The notes: generated by a model from the sequence alone, not told the origin. Positions 33,385 to 43,076 are shown, numbered from the stretch's first letter. The stretch: DNA of 50,732 bases from an uncultured Ruminococcus sp. (GCA_904418845.1 CAJFQC010000017.1:1-50732), one strand, 5' to 3'. Program-made: numbers and translations.

Positions 33385-35061
33385 TCACGATGGCATGAGG
33401 CGGAGTTTTTTGCACCAGCGGAGAAGACGTACTCCCATAGGGAGCGCTTCGATATCGTCATCCGAAAGTGTCCCGATTTTGAGCACTACGACCACATAGA
33501 CCACCATCGCTACGCATATCGCGATAATAATCGGTATCCATCGTCCGCCCACGAAAAGATCCAAAACAAGATAAACAGCATAGGCGACAAGCCCCATGAC
33601 TCCTGAAGCGATAAGCGGCTTTATGAACGTATCCGCCACATTGATGCGGAAGCCACACACTCTGCGAACCTTACGCTGGTTAAGCCAGCACATACAGATC
33701 GCGAAAATGATATTTCCTGCCGCCAGTGCGTAGACGTTCATCTTAAACACTGCCATCATAATCACAAATGACACCAGATGTACCACCAGCGCAGCACATG
33801 CATTTATCGCCGGAGTCGAGATATGGTTCAATCCATGCAGAATAGAGTTCGATATGGACGACCATCCATAAAGCACGACCACCACTGACCCAAGCATAAG
33901 CAGATATGCCGGAGTTTTTGAAGCGTCATTATACAAAAGGATCATGAGCGGCGAAGCTAGGACAAGAAATCCCGCTCCGCAGGGGATGGTGAGCACCATC
34001 GTAAGCCGCAAAGTCTGATCAATCTTCTCATGCACTAATTTTCTTGACCTCTTCGCCACCGCCGCCGTAAGGCTGGGCACCACGGAAGCGCACAGCGCGG
34101 AAGAGATGGAAAGCGGCACATTGACCAGCGGGTCGTACTTCCCTGAATAAATTCCCTGAAGCGCCATGTATTCTTCCTCTACATATCCCTGTGCTTCCAT
34201 GATATGATTGAAGATTGTCAGGTCTAATATCTGGTTGATATTGTATATCGCCGTGCTGAACAAAATGGGAAGCGCTGTAAGTACAAGGACCTTCAGGATG
34301 TGGCGGTAACTCTCTTTCCTGCCGGTGTGATCTGTACGGTACTGCCGCTTCATTCTCCCTCTGTATGTAAAAAGGATAAATCCAAGGAAGATCAGGGCAA
34401 TCAGCGCTCCGAGCACGGTTCCCAGCGTAGCGCCTGCCGCTCCGTAGGCAGGTCCTAAGAGTTCTTCACCTGTCTTTTCTCCCGCCCGCGTTCCGATATC
34501 AATAAAAATGCTTGCCCCGACAATACTGACGACCGCACGGATGATCTGCTCGATGATCTGAGAGACCGCCGTCGGCATCATGGAACCGAGCCCCTGGAAA
34601 TATCCGCGGATAACTGCCATAACTGCCACAAGGAACAGACCCGGAGCCAGCATCTTAAGCGCGTAGACGCTCAGCGGCGACTTCATGCCGTGTACCGCGA
34701 TGGCATCTGCCCCAAAGAAGATCACTCCTGTCACCACAAGTCCGATTCCCACCCCGAACATCATCGAACAAAGGAACACACGGACAGCGTTTTTCTTCTG
34801 CCCCACTGCCATCTTTGCCGATACAAGTTTTGACACTGCCGTCGGAAGGCTTAAGGATGAGACCATAAGTGCCATTGCATAGATCTGGTACGCATATCCG
34901 TAAAATCCGTTTCCCGTATCTCCCAGCGTATTGGCAAGGGGTATCCTGTATATCACCCCTATGACTTTGGTGAGCACGGTCGCGACCGCAAGCATGGCGC
35001 CCTGCGCGATAAAATCGTCCTTGCGTGCGGACTTCGCTCTCGTCTTTGGTGTATCTGACAT
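33385..35061 (-). CDS. Polysaccharide/lipid flippase, SpoVB/MurJ-like MOP family
   Basis: 558 residues with about fourteen membrane helices. The N-terminus GAMLAVATVLTKVIGVIYRIPL and DTGNGFYGYAYQIYAMAL are typical of the YtgP/SpoVB branch of the MVF/MOP superfamily. Relatives flip lipid-linked peptidoglycan precursors, either in vegetative cells (YtgP) or in cortex synthesis (SpoVB); the sequence alone does not decide between them. Upstream lies ybeY with 32 bases between. Confidence 0.88.
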   Translation of the reverse strand: MSDTPKTRAKSARKDDFIAQGAMLAVATVLTKVIGVIYRIPLANTLGDTGNGFYGYAYQIYAMALMVSSLSLPTAVSKLVSAKMAVGQKKNAVRVFLCSMMFGVGIGLVVTGVIFFGADAIAVHGMKSPLSVYALKMLAPGLFLVAVMAVIRGYFQGLGSMMPTAVSQIIEQIIRAVVSIVGASIFIDIGTRAGEKTGEELLGPAYGAAGATLGTVLGALIALIFLGFILFTYRGRMKRQYRTDHTGRKESYRHILKVLVLTALPILFSTAIYNINQILDLTIFNHIMEAQGYVEEEYMALQGIYSGKYDPLVNVPLSISSALCASVVPSLTAAVAKRSRKLVHEKIDQTLRLTMVLTIPCGAGFLVLASPLMILLYNDASKTPAYLLMLGSVVVVLYGWSSISNSILHGLNHISTPAINACAALVVHLVSFVIMMAVFKMNVYALAAGNIIFAICMCWLNQRKVRRVCGFRINVADTFIKPLIASGVMGLVAYAVYLVLDLFVGGRWIPIIIAICVAMVVYVVVVLKIGTLSDDDIEALPMGVRLLRWCKKLRLMPS

Positions 35062-35093
35062 CTATATTTCCTCCAGCTTCCTATATTTCAAGC

Positions 35094-35588
35094 TTAACGC
35101 AGGATTCCTGCCTTCTCCATGATCTCTCGCTGTCTCTGCTCCATCACGAGCCGTTCATCGTCGTCCATATGGTCATATCCCAGAAGATGGAGCATACTGT
35201 GGGCGATAAGAAATGCATACTCTCTTTTTACAGAATGTCCGTACTCTTCTGCCTGTGCAATGACCTTGTCCTTGGATATCACGATATCTCCCAGCATCAG
35301 TTCTCCGGATTCCGGGTCAAAAGCATCGGGTATTCCCTCCACACCAGAGAGATCCCCGGGTATCTGGATATCCAACATCGGAAACGAAAGCACATCCGTG
35401 GCGCGGTCGATCCCTCTGTGCTCCCGGTTCATCGTATGGATCTCTTCATCTGTCGTAAGAAGAAGCTCAACTTCTGCCTCATAGAGACAGCTTTCGTGTT
35501 CAAGGACAGTCTCTATCATAAGCTCTGCCGTCTCTTTTACATCAAAGGGGAGCTTCACACTTCCTTCCTCTTCCACAAACAGGGTCAT
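35094..35588 (-). CDS. ybeY: rRNA maturation RNase YbeY
   Basis: 164 residues. The metal site HSMLHLLGYDHMDDDE (H-x3-H-x5-H) near the C-terminus defines this endoribonuclease of 16S rRNA 3' maturation and ribosome quality control. Overlaps the phoH stop by 4 bases. The yqfF/pgpH phosphodiesterase gene usually found between phoH and ybeY in Bacillus is absent. Confidence 0.95.
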   Translation of the reverse strand: MTLFVEEEGSVKLPFDVKETAELMIETVLEHESCLYEAEVELLLTTDEEIHTMNREHRGIDRATDVLSFPMLDIQIPGDLSGVEGIPDAFDPESGELMLGDIVISKDKVIAQAEEYGHSVKREYAFLIAHSMLHLLGYDHMDDDERLVMEQRQREIMEKAGILR

Positions 35589-36592
35589 GTCGTTCTCCTC
35601 CTGCTTCCTTTTGTCCTTGACGAGTTCCTTTTCTCCGTTTTCTTCTCGTATTCCTCGTAGGCTTTGACGATCCTCTGTACAAGAGGATGACGCACCACGT
35701 CCTTGCTCGTCAGGGTACAGATGCCGACCCCCTCTAAGCCTTGTACCACTTTTACGGCTACGTCAAGTCCGGACACTGCCCCGGCAGGAAGATCCTTCTG
35801 GGTGGAATCTCCGGTGATAACGACCTTGGAGCCAAAGCCGATCCTTGTCAGGAACATCTTCATCTGCGCCGGAGTCGTGTTCTGAGCCTCGTCGAGTATG
35901 ATAAAGGCATTGTCAAGAGTACGTCCTCTCATGTAAGCAAGGGGCGCCACCTCGATCAGCCCCTTCTCTGAATTTTTGATGAAACTCTCCGCACCCATGA
36001 TCTGATAGAGCGCGTCGTAGAGCGGCCGCAGATACGGGTCGATCTTGCTCTGAAGGTCGCCGGGAAGAAATCCCAGCTTTTCTCCTGCTTCAATGGCGGG
36101 GCGCGTCAGGATGATACGGCTCACTTCATTGCGCTTAAACGCCGTGATTGCCATTGCCATCGCAAGATATGTCTTACCTGTGCCTGCAGGTCCCAGTCCG
36201 AAGGTGATCATCCCGTTCCTGATGGTATCTACATAGGTCTTCTGTCCGAGCGTCTTCGGTTTGACCGGTTTTCCCTGCAGCGTATGGCAGATCAGATCCC
36301 TGTCGATCTCCACGATCCCTTCCTCATGATCCTCAAAGACCAGCGAAATGGCATAATCCACATTCTGCTCTGTGATAGTGTTTCCCCGTTTTGACAGCTC
36401 TAAAAGCTGTGTCAGCACCCGCAGCGCTTTTTCCGCCGCCGCGCTCTCTCCCACGATCTTGGTACTCCCGTCGCGGGCAATCAGCGTGACATGGAATGTC
36501 CGCTCCAGTTTCTTTGCATATGTGTCAAACTGTCCGAACACGTTCGCCTCATGTTCAGCCGGTATATTGATCATCAGTTCCGACAGACTCAT
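35585..36592 (-). CDS. phoH: PhoH-family ATPase
   Basis: 335 residues. An N-terminal KH-like part and the PhoH ATPase with Walker A GPAGTGKTYLAMAMA, Walker B AFIILDEAQNTTPAQMKMFL and GDSTQKDLP. Partner of YbeY in rRNA processing in many bacteria. ATG 36592 (MSLSELMIN) has AAAGGA upstream. Its first 38 bases overlap yqfD, a fairly long overlap. Confidence 0.94.
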   Translation of the reverse strand: MSLSELMINIPAEHEANVFGQFDTYAKKLERTFHVTLIARDGSTKIVGESAAAEKALRVLTQLLELSKRGNTITEQNVDYAISLVFEDHEEGIVEIDRDLICHTLQGKPVKPKTLGQKTYVDTIRNGMITFGLGPAGTGKTYLAMAMAITAFKRNEVSRIILTRPAIEAGEKLGFLPGDLQSKIDPYLRPLYDALYQIMGAESFIKNSEKGLIEVAPLAYMRGRTLDNAFIILDEAQNTTPAQMKMFLTRIGFGSKVVITGDSTQKDLPAGAVSGLDVAVKVVQGLEGVGICTLTSKDVVRHPLVQRIVKAYEEYEKKTEKRNSSRTKGSRRRTT

Positions 36593-37823
36593 CTGTTTCT
36601 TTCCTTTCAATGGTTAAAATTTCCGTATCCGTCTCCTCGGTGATCCTCTCATTCAGATACAGGATGCCCGAAGCAACGGCAGAATTTTCATGTAGTTGTA
36701 TTTTAACACTATTTTCCCGTATTTGAACACCTTTTTCCTCTAATTCCTCGCAAAAGCGGTGAAAATTCCGGCTCAATATCTGCCTTGCCTCCTCATCTGT
36801 ATATGTTTGTTCCACAAAGGAATAGGATTTTGCTGTTTTCATGCCATAAGAAAAAGGCAGGTAAAAGTTCTCACCGATCTTCATCTGCGTCTCCGAAGTA
36901 AAGGTCTCGCTGTTTTTATATTTGTTCCGTATGCTTCCTACGGATATCGTTTTATCCCACAGACGGATAAATGGCTGGAACTTCTTTTTCCCGTCATATA
37001 CCTTTTTCTGATAAGTCAGTGAGATGCTGTCCGAATACTCGATCTGTGTATCCGCAAATATATCGGCGTCAGATGCGTGATATTGATATCCGATCACTTC
37101 CTGGCTGTCATTTACCACTTCCACTCTGCCCAGCACAAGAAGATCCCCTTTTTTTACCGTATCTCCCACATGGACCTGCGGTACGCCGGAACGCGTGACA
37201 ATCTCTGTGATCACCCCGTCGGCGGATGCGATCAGATCTGTAGGGTTTTCTTCCGGAGAAACGCTCACATCCTCCTCTCGAAAGGTATCTTCGTTCTCCT
37301 TGACCTGCACATTCAGCCTGCTGCCGTCGATGGACGCAGAAACCCAAACGATATCATTATATTCCTTTCGCATCGCTTTTACAATACCCGGACAATCCAC
37401 TTTGCTCTTGAGCATACAAGGAGCGACTCCTTCCGACCTTAAGAATTCCGCCAGTGTCTCATCCGGCCATTTCTCATTTCCTTCAAAATGGATATCCCAT
37501 ATAAAAAGTGAATATCCCTTCAGAAGAACCGCACACAGGAAAAGCCCGATAAAAAAGAGCTTTCGTTTTCTGTGGCGGGCAAGAAAAAAAGGAAACCCAC
37601 ATCTCCGACACAAAACGACCCGGGTGTGCGTTTTTCTGACAAAGGGCTTAAGCTTCCTGAAATCCGAGATGCTCATATACATCTCATACCCGTTCCCCAC
37701 GGGCGCCAGACCCCATATATAGATCTGGTGGAAGGAACACAGATTCAGAAAACGCTCCGGCGAATAGCCCTCGATACGGAGTTTTACATATCCTTTTAAC
37801 CAACGGATGAACGAACGGATCAC
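36555..37823 (-). CDS. yqfD: Sporulation protein YqfD
   Basis: 422 residues. Mother-cell sporulation protein of unknown mechanism, required for efficient sporulation in Bacillus. A cytoplasmic head (YVKLRIEGYSPERFLNLC), one membrane helix (about 87-107), and an extracytoplasmic region with EVVTR-like and GDTVKKGDLLVLG segments. Starts on ATGA shared with the yqfC stop. Confidence 0.93.
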   Translation of the reverse strand: MIRSFIRWLKGYVKLRIEGYSPERFLNLCSFHQIYIWGLAPVGNGYEMYMSISDFRKLKPFVRKTHTRVVLCRRCGFPFFLARHRKRKLFFIGLFLCAVLLKGYSLFIWDIHFEGNEKWPDETLAEFLRSEGVAPCMLKSKVDCPGIVKAMRKEYNDIVWVSASIDGSRLNVQVKENEDTFREEDVSVSPEENPTDLIASADGVITEIVTRSGVPQVHVGDTVKKGDLLVLGRVEVVNDSQEVIGYQYHASDADIFADTQIEYSDSISLTYQKKVYDGKKKFQPFIRLWDKTISVGSIRNKYKNSETFTSETQMKIGENFYLPFSYGMKTAKSYSFVEQTYTDEEARQILSRNFHRFCEELEEKGVQIRENSVKIQLHENSAVASGILYLNERITEETDTEILTIERKETDESVGTDDQYTG

Positions 37824-38107
37824 TCTTCTTTCCTCCCGTCAATAAATTCAAGTGTCTGGATCTTTCCCGTGACCTTCATCTCATCATTGGTATAATACTG
37901 TACCTGAAGCTTCCTGCCTGTCAGGCGGATCTGTCCGCCCTTCGTCTGTACGCGCACGAGTTCTTCTGTATACTCCGTAATGCCCCGGTAATTGCCGATG
38001 CACACTTCAAAGTCTCCCAGCACAGTGACCACCGCTGCCCCCATGACTACATCTTTCGGCATACTTGCAGCTGACGCAAGCCTCTCACCGATCTGTCCTC
38101 TATCCAT
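37820..38107 (-). CDS. yqfC: Sporulation protein YqfC
   Basis: 95 residues from ATG 38107 (MDRGQIGERLASA); 100 residues if ATG 38122 is used. Family text includes MPKDVVMGAAVVTVLGDF and VCIGNYRGITEY. Neither start has a good ribosome site: 38122 has AAAGGG only 3 bases away, and 38107 follows the T tract of a hairpin. Small sigma-E protein of unknown function, always paired with yqfD. Confidence 0.88.
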   Translation of the reverse strand: MDRGQIGERLASAASMPKDVVMGAAVVTVLGDFEVCIGNYRGITEYTEELVRVQTKGGQIRLTGRKLQVQYYTNDEMKVTGKIQTLEFIDGRKEE

Positions 38108-38153
38108 AAAAATGCCACACATACGCCCTTTATAAAGAGTATATGTGCGGCAT
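38108..38153 (-). terminator. Terminator-like hairpin touching the yqfC start
   Basis: Imperfect arms ATGCCGCACATATAC (38153-38139) and GTATGTGTGGCAT (38124-38112) are followed on the minus strand by TTTTT, and then directly by the yqfC ATG at 38107. It ends the upstream HD-HAD-Dabb transcript. The alternative yqfC ATG (38122) and its ribosome site lie inside the hairpin. Confidence 0.75.
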
Positions 38154-38172
38154 ATTCCGTCCTATTCCTCTC

Positions 38173-38469
38173 TTAATAATCCAGACATGCCCTCTCGGTC
38201 ACAAAGGGCCGCACATAAGTGTCCGCCACTTTGACATGTGCAGGGTGACTGGCATACACACCGATATCCTCCGCTTTCTCCAGCGTGCTTACAAGCGCCA
38301 TGTCGTGAGTACTGGATGCAAGAGGCGTCTCCACGAACTCCAGTTTCACAAGCCCCGGCACTTTTCCGGCAAGTGACTCCAGATTTTCCTTCATCGCTGC
38401 CTTTAATCCCGCTTTCTCCTCTTCTTTAATCTCTGGTCTGAATTTCCACATAACAATGTGATGTACCAT
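38173..38469 (-). CDS. Dabb-family stress-responsive alpha/beta-barrel protein
   Basis: 98 residues. MVHHIVMWKFRPEI and VYASHPAHVKVADTYVRPFV are characteristic of the dimeric alpha-beta barrel (Dabb, PF07876) family, whose cellular role is generally unknown. ATG 38469 has AAGGAGG at 7 bases; the long N-terminal extension of the open frame is spurious because it overlaps the HAD gene. Confidence 0.88.
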   Translation of the reverse strand: MVHHIVMWKFRPEIKEEEKAGLKAAMKENLESLAGKVPGLVKLEFVETPLASSTHDMALVSTLEKAEDIGVYASHPAHVKVADTYVRPFVTERACLDY

Positions 38470-38512
38470 GATACATCCTCCTTCTGTCAAATCTTTTTCT
38501 TTGCCTCCGGAG

Positions 38513-39294
38513 CTAAGTGTTCCATGATCTTCGTAAGACCATATATCTTCCACACAAAAGCTCTGTGATCCGCACCATGTCCATCTTCTCCAGCACATGA
38601 TCCGCATCCGGCAAAGTTTCCTCAGGTGATATTTCTGTCCGCACATAAACCGTAGACAGCCCTGACCGCTTTGCTCCTTCGATATCGCATGCACCGTCAT
38701 TCCCTACCATGACGGCCTTGTCAGGTTTTATATGACATGTGTCGATCATCTTTTGAAAAAACTGTGAATCCGGCTTTTTGCAGCCATGCTCTGATGAAAG
38801 AAAAATAGCATCAAAATACTGAGTGATATCCAGCGCGTTCATCTCATATTCTGTGAATATCTTCTGCGCATTGGACAGCAGATACACCTTTTTTCCTCTG
38901 TCTCGCAGTGTCTGCAGCATTTTTTTCGTTCCGTCATAGAGACGCAGTTTCTCTGTCGTCAGGATACGGAAGAACTGCCCGGCATGTCTTACCAGCGGTT
39001 CATCTGCCTCCGCGCCTTTCTCTTCAAAAAGCGCCCGGAATACTTCCTCGATCTGGATCTCCGGAAAAGCTTCGTGGGAATCCCGGCGCCCCCCTCTTTT
39101 CCGGCGCTTAAGTTCTTTGTAAGCCTGTCATACGCCGCATGCATTTCTTCCGGGGCATAAAAAGCCCTGTAATATGCGTAGAACTGAGACAGCCTCTCCC
39201 ACACTTCCGGTTTTTCTTCATTTGTGCGGATATCCACAAGCGTTCCGTAGAGATCAAAAATACAATCAGAAAATCCACCTGTATTCTGTCTCAT
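38513..39294 (-). pseudogene. HAD-family hydrolase, disrupted by one-base frameshift
   Basis: The N-terminal frame from 39294 has the nucleophile motif FDLYGTLVD; the C-terminal frame to 38513 has YLLSNAQKIF, CKKPDSQFF and VMVGNDGACDIEGA. The frames join at a run of six G on the minus strand (39094-39089). Seven G would give one continuous 260-residue product, with EAFPEIQIEEVFRALFEE as the bridging cap helix. So this is a HAD-IA phosphatase-type gene with a single-base deletion, or a sequencing error. The start overlaps the HD gene stop by 4 bases (ATGA). Confidence 0.88.
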
Positions 39295-39881
39295 GCCCCT
39301 GTTGTCTCCGTCTCTGTGCGGATCTCTTCCTCACAGGACTGCATGGCTCTTAAAGTCCTGTCAAACAGTTCCGAAAGCTCCCAGCCCAAATTTTCCGCAC
39401 CTGTGCGGATCGTATCTCTGGAGCATCCGGCAGCGAACCTTTTGTCCTTGAATTTCTTCTTGATACTGGATACTTCCATGTCCATCACGCTTTTCGACGG
39501 ACGCATCAGGGCGGCCGCGCCGATCAGCCCGGTCAGCTCGTCCACGGCAAAGAGCACCTTCTCCATCTCGTGCTCCGGCTTTACATCGCAGCACAGTCCA
39601 TATCCATGAGAACAGACAGAGTGGATCATATCCTCTCCCACACCTGCCTCTCTTAAAAGATCCGGCGCTTTTACGCAGTGTTCCTCCGGGTACAGCTCAA
39701 AATCCACATCGTGGAGCAGACCTGTGATCGCCCAGTATTCCGCTTCCTCTCCATATCCCAGTTCTCCGGCAAACCAGCGCATGACCTTCTCCACTGTCAG
39801 CCCGTGCCGGACATGGAACGGCTCCTTATTGTACTTTTTCAGCAGCTCAAGAGCTGTCTCTCTTGTGATCTGACTTTCCAT
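39291..39881 (-). CDS. HD-domain hydrolase
   Basis: 196 residues. Metal ligands in FHVRHGLTVEKVM, TGLLHDVDFELYPEEHC and VCSHGYG fit the HD phosphohydrolase fold (HDIG subgroup). A Clostridia-conserved protein of unknown substrate. It is the first gene of the HD-HAD-Dabb unit. The ATG follows GGAAG. Confidence 0.88.
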   Translation of the reverse strand: MESQITRETALELLKKYNKEPFHVRHGLTVEKVMRWFAGELGYGEEAEYWAITGLLHDVDFELYPEEHCVKAPDLLREAGVGEDMIHSVCSHGYGLCCDVKPEHEMEKVLFAVDELTGLIGAAALMRPSKSVMDMEVSSIKKKFKDKRFAAGCSRDTIRTGAENLGWELSELFDRTLRAMQSCEEEIRTETETTGA

Positions 39882-39960
39882 GATAAAACGCTTCCTTCCT
39901 GTTTTTATCTGACTATATTGCCTGTTAATTATGAAGTATCTTTAATATGCAGTGTGTAAA

Positions 39961-40001
39961 CGGCTCCGCAGCATAATACGCAGAAATAGCGTGCTGAAGC
40001 C
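39961..40001 (-). terminator. Stem-loop after trkH
   Basis: Arms CGGCTTCAGCA and TGCTGCGGAGCCG on the minus strand pair with a two-base bulge; an 18-base loop lies between, and only TTTAC follows, so termination is uncertain. Located 43-83 bases after the trkH stop. Confidence 0.4.
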
Positions 40002-40043
40002 GCCCGTATTCAGACGGAACTGTAAAGCCGTTTTTTCATGCCG

Positions 40044-41486
40044 CTAAAACTTCTTCCATGTATCTCTCACGAAGAGAAGGAGAAGCGGGAATATCTCCAG
40101 GCGCCCCGCCAGCATATCAAAGATAAACACCAGCTTTGCCCCATTGGAGAAAATGGAGAAATTCTGGGTCGGACCTACAAGCTCCAGTCCGGGACCGATA
40201 TTGTTCAATGTCGCCGCCACACCGGTAAAGTTCGTGATAAGGTCATGCCCGTCAAATCCTACTAAAAGGACAGAAAACACAAAAGTCAGCACATACGCCA
40301 CAAGAAATACATTCGTTGCGCGGACCGTCTCATGCTCGAGCAGATGTCCGTCCATCTGGAGTTTCCTCAGACTCCTTGGGTGGAGCAGCGTATGAAGTTC
40401 TTTCTTCACAGTCTTTAACAGAATCACAAGACGAGAGACCTTGATTCCTCCGCCTGTACTCCCCGCGCATGCGCCTACGAACATCAGAAGGACAAGAATC
40501 GTCCTCGGCACTTCGGGCCACAGATTAAAGTCCGTCGTCGCAAATCCGGTGGTCGTTATGATCGACCCCACTTGAAACGCCGCCTGCTGCACCGCAGTCC
40601 CAATAGAACCGTACATGTCTTTTATCATCACGGCAATGACTGCAATGGACACCAGTATGATCAAAACATACACACGCACTTCCTCCATGGAAAACGCCTG
40701 CTTAAACTTCTTACGAAGGATCAGAAAATAAGCGCTGAAATTCACTCCGAACAGGATCATGAATATAGTGACCACCACCTGAAGATAGACAGAGTACCCT
40801 GCCATGCTGTCATTTTTGATCCCGAAGCCTCCTGTTCCCGCTGTTCCGAAACTAATGGTGATCGCATCGAACAGAGGCATCCTCCCGATCAGGAGAAGTA
40901 TGATTTCTATGACCGTCATCGCCACATAGATCAGGTACAGTATCTTCGCCGTAGAGCGGACCGTCGGCACAAGCTTGCTTACAGAAGGCCCGGGGCTTTC
41001 CGCTTTCATCAGATTCATATGGGAGCCGCCGCCCTTCATGTGTACGATGGCGAGAAGGAATACGAGCACGCCCATTCCCCCGATCCAGTGAGTAAAGCTT
41101 CGCCAGAACAGCACAGTTTTAGATAGTATTTCCACATCTGTAAGGATGCTGGCCCCCGTTGTTGTGAACCCGGAGACTGTTTCAAAAAGCGCATCCACCG
41201 GATTTGTCATAGACTTTGTCAGCAGAAAGGGAATACTCCCCATCACACTGAGCACGATCCAGCTCAGCGCCACTGTGACAAACCCTTCTTTCACATAGAA
41301 TATCCTATTCTCTGGTTTTTTATGGTGGAGAAGGCCTCCCAGAAGAAGACAGAGCACAGCTGTTATGACAAACGCCCATCCCTCCTGTTCCCGATAGATC
41401 AGCGCCACAATGCACGGAAGCGCCATAAAAGCCGCTTCAGTCATAAGGACATACCCTATGATATATCTAACAATTGAAAAGTTCAT
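40044..41486 (-). CDS. trkH: Potassium uptake protein TrkH/KtrB
   Basis: 480 residues, about ten or more membrane helices in the MPM repeat pattern of K+ channels. Selectivity-filter-like stretches are ETVSGFTTTGAS, ISFGTAGTGGFG, ITTTGFATTDF and GVAATLNNIGPG, one per repeat. Passive K+ pathway controlled by the cytoplasmic TrkA encoded just upstream. The 112-base gap to trkA has no gene. The stretch GVNFSAYFLILRKK follows repeat 3. Confidence 0.95.
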   Translation of the reverse strand: MNFSIVRYIIGYVLMTEAAFMALPCIVALIYREQEGWAFVITAVLCLLLGGLLHHKKPENRIFYVKEGFVTVALSWIVLSVMGSIPFLLTKSMTNPVDALFETVSGFTTTGASILTDVEILSKTVLFWRSFTHWIGGMGVLVFLLAIVHMKGGGSHMNLMKAESPGPSVSKLVPTVRSTAKILYLIYVAMTVIEIILLLIGRMPLFDAITISFGTAGTGGFGIKNDSMAGYSVYLQVVVTIFMILFGVNFSAYFLILRKKFKQAFSMEEVRVYVLIILVSIAVIAVMIKDMYGSIGTAVQQAAFQVGSIITTTGFATTDFNLWPEVPRTILVLLMFVGACAGSTGGGIKVSRLVILLKTVKKELHTLLHPRSLRKLQMDGHLLEHETVRATNVFLVAYVLTFVFSVLLVGFDGHDLITNFTGVAATLNNIGPGLELVGPTQNFSIFSNGAKLVFIFDMLAGRLEIFPLLLLFVRDTWKKF

Positions 41487-41598
41487 TTTATTCCCCCGCC
41501 GGTTCCCCGATCCTCTGTATATTTATCCTGATCCCGCTCTTGGACGAAGCCGATTCCTCTGCAATAACAGAATCATTTTTCTTAATATTATGTCAGAG

Positions 41599-42960
41599 TC
41601 ATTTTCCTGCTAATATATCAGTCAGATCGTTTAGTCCTTTCACACTTGTAACGATGATAACCGTATCTCCGGGCTGTATGATATCCTGTCCCCGGGGGAT
41701 ATGTACCACGCCGCCGCGGTTGATCGACGCTACAAGCAAATTGTCCTTCAACCTTAAATCTGACAGAGGGATTCCCGTCACGGCAGAATTCTCCCTGACA
41801 GCAAATTCCAGCGCTTCAGCCTGTCCGTCCAGGATGTGGTACAGTGTCTCCACGTTACTGCTCAGAGAGGCACCCATTGCCCTTACATACTGGAGAATAT
41901 AATCTGCAGTTATGTATTTCGGATGAATCACACTTCCCAGGTCCAGTCCGTCCACAATATCATCAAAGGCAATCCTGTTGACTTTTGTCACAATCTTAGC
42001 CTGAGAGATCTTTTTGGCAAAAAGACTTAGAAGAATATTTTCTTCGTCCATGTTAGTCAGAGTCACAAAAGATTCTGCACGGGCCAGTCCTTCCTCCATG
42101 AGAAGCTTCTTATCTGTGCCATTCCCACAGATGACAGTCACTGACGGCAGAAGTTCACTGATCTCCTCACACCGCTCTCTGTTGAATTCAATCAGGCTTA
42201 CACGGATCTTCATATCAGAGAGAAGCGCAGCAAGATAATACCCCAGAGTTCCTCCCCCTACAATCAAGGCATTTTTCACCTGATGGGTGTGAACACCGAT
42301 CTTTTTAAAGAACAGTGCAGAATTCTTCGGAGTTGCGATAATGGAAACAAAATCCAGATCCTCCAGCACAAAATTTCCAGAAGGGATATATACCTTTTCC
42401 CCTCTTTCCACACCGCAGATAAGGACATCACACCGCAGCCTGTCCATGATCTGCGCCACCGTCATGCCGTTCAGCCCAAACTCTGGAAGCATTTTGAACG
42501 TTAAAAGCTCCACCTTTCCCTTAGAAAATGTATCCAGCTTGATCGCCGAAGGGAAACGGAGCAGCCTTGATATCTCCGTTGCCGCCGCCAATTCTGGATT
42601 GATGATCATGGAGATGCCCAGCTTCTTCCTGATAAAATGAAGTTCTCTGTGATAGACCGGATTTCTCACACGCGCGATCGTGTGGCAGTCGCTTACCTTT
42701 TTTGCGATCAGACAGCAGAGAAGGTTCAGTTCGTCCGAACCTGTGACAGCAATCAAAATATCCGCGTCCTCCACACCGACTTCTGAAAGCACCTGTATAC
42801 TGGAGCCGTTTCCGCAGAGCCCCATAACATCCAGGCTCTCGGATAACTGCTGTATCTTCTGGGGATTCCTGTCAATCACGATCAGCTCGTGATCCTCTTC
42901 GCATAGTTCTTCTGCCAGGGTGCTGCCGACTTTTCCGCACCCTACAATAATGATCTTCAT
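41599..42960 (-). CDS. trkA: Potassium transport regulator TrkA (two RCK units)
   Basis: 453 residues. Two tandem units, each a Rossmann NAD-binding part (IVGCGKVGSTLAEEL at 5-19 and IVGGGTLGYYLAALL near 234) followed by a TrkA-C domain. Gates TrkH in response to nucleotides. ATG 42960 with GGAGGAGAT directly before it is preferred to the TTG/ATG further upstream. Promoter and structured leader precede the gene. Confidence 0.95.
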   Translation of the reverse strand: MKIIIVGCGKVGSTLAEELCEEDHELIVIDRNPQKIQQLSESLDVMGLCGNGSSIQVLSEVGVEDADILIAVTGSDELNLLCCLIAKKVSDCHTIARVRNPVYHRELHFIRKKLGISMIINPELAAATEISRLLRFPSAIKLDTFSKGKVELLTFKMLPEFGLNGMTVAQIMDRLRCDVLICGVERGEKVYIPSGNFVLEDLDFVSIIATPKNSALFFKKIGVHTHQVKNALIVGGGTLGYYLAALLSDMKIRVSLIEFNRERCEEISELLPSVTVICGNGTDKKLLMEEGLARAESFVTLTNMDEENILLSLFAKKISQAKIVTKVNRIAFDDIVDGLDLGSVIHPKYITADYILQYVRAMGASLSSNVETLYHILDGQAEALEFAVRENSAVTGIPLSDLRLKDNLLVASINRGGVVHIPRGQDIIQPGDTVIIVTSVKGLNDLTDILAGK

Positions 42961-43076
42961 ATCTCCTCCGGTGTATACCCTAAAGATATACAAAAACAAT
43001 TATTTTATTGTATTTTTTAATTCCAGCGCCAGTACAGGAAAAGCTCCTGATACTCTTTTCTACTGACGTTAGAGAT

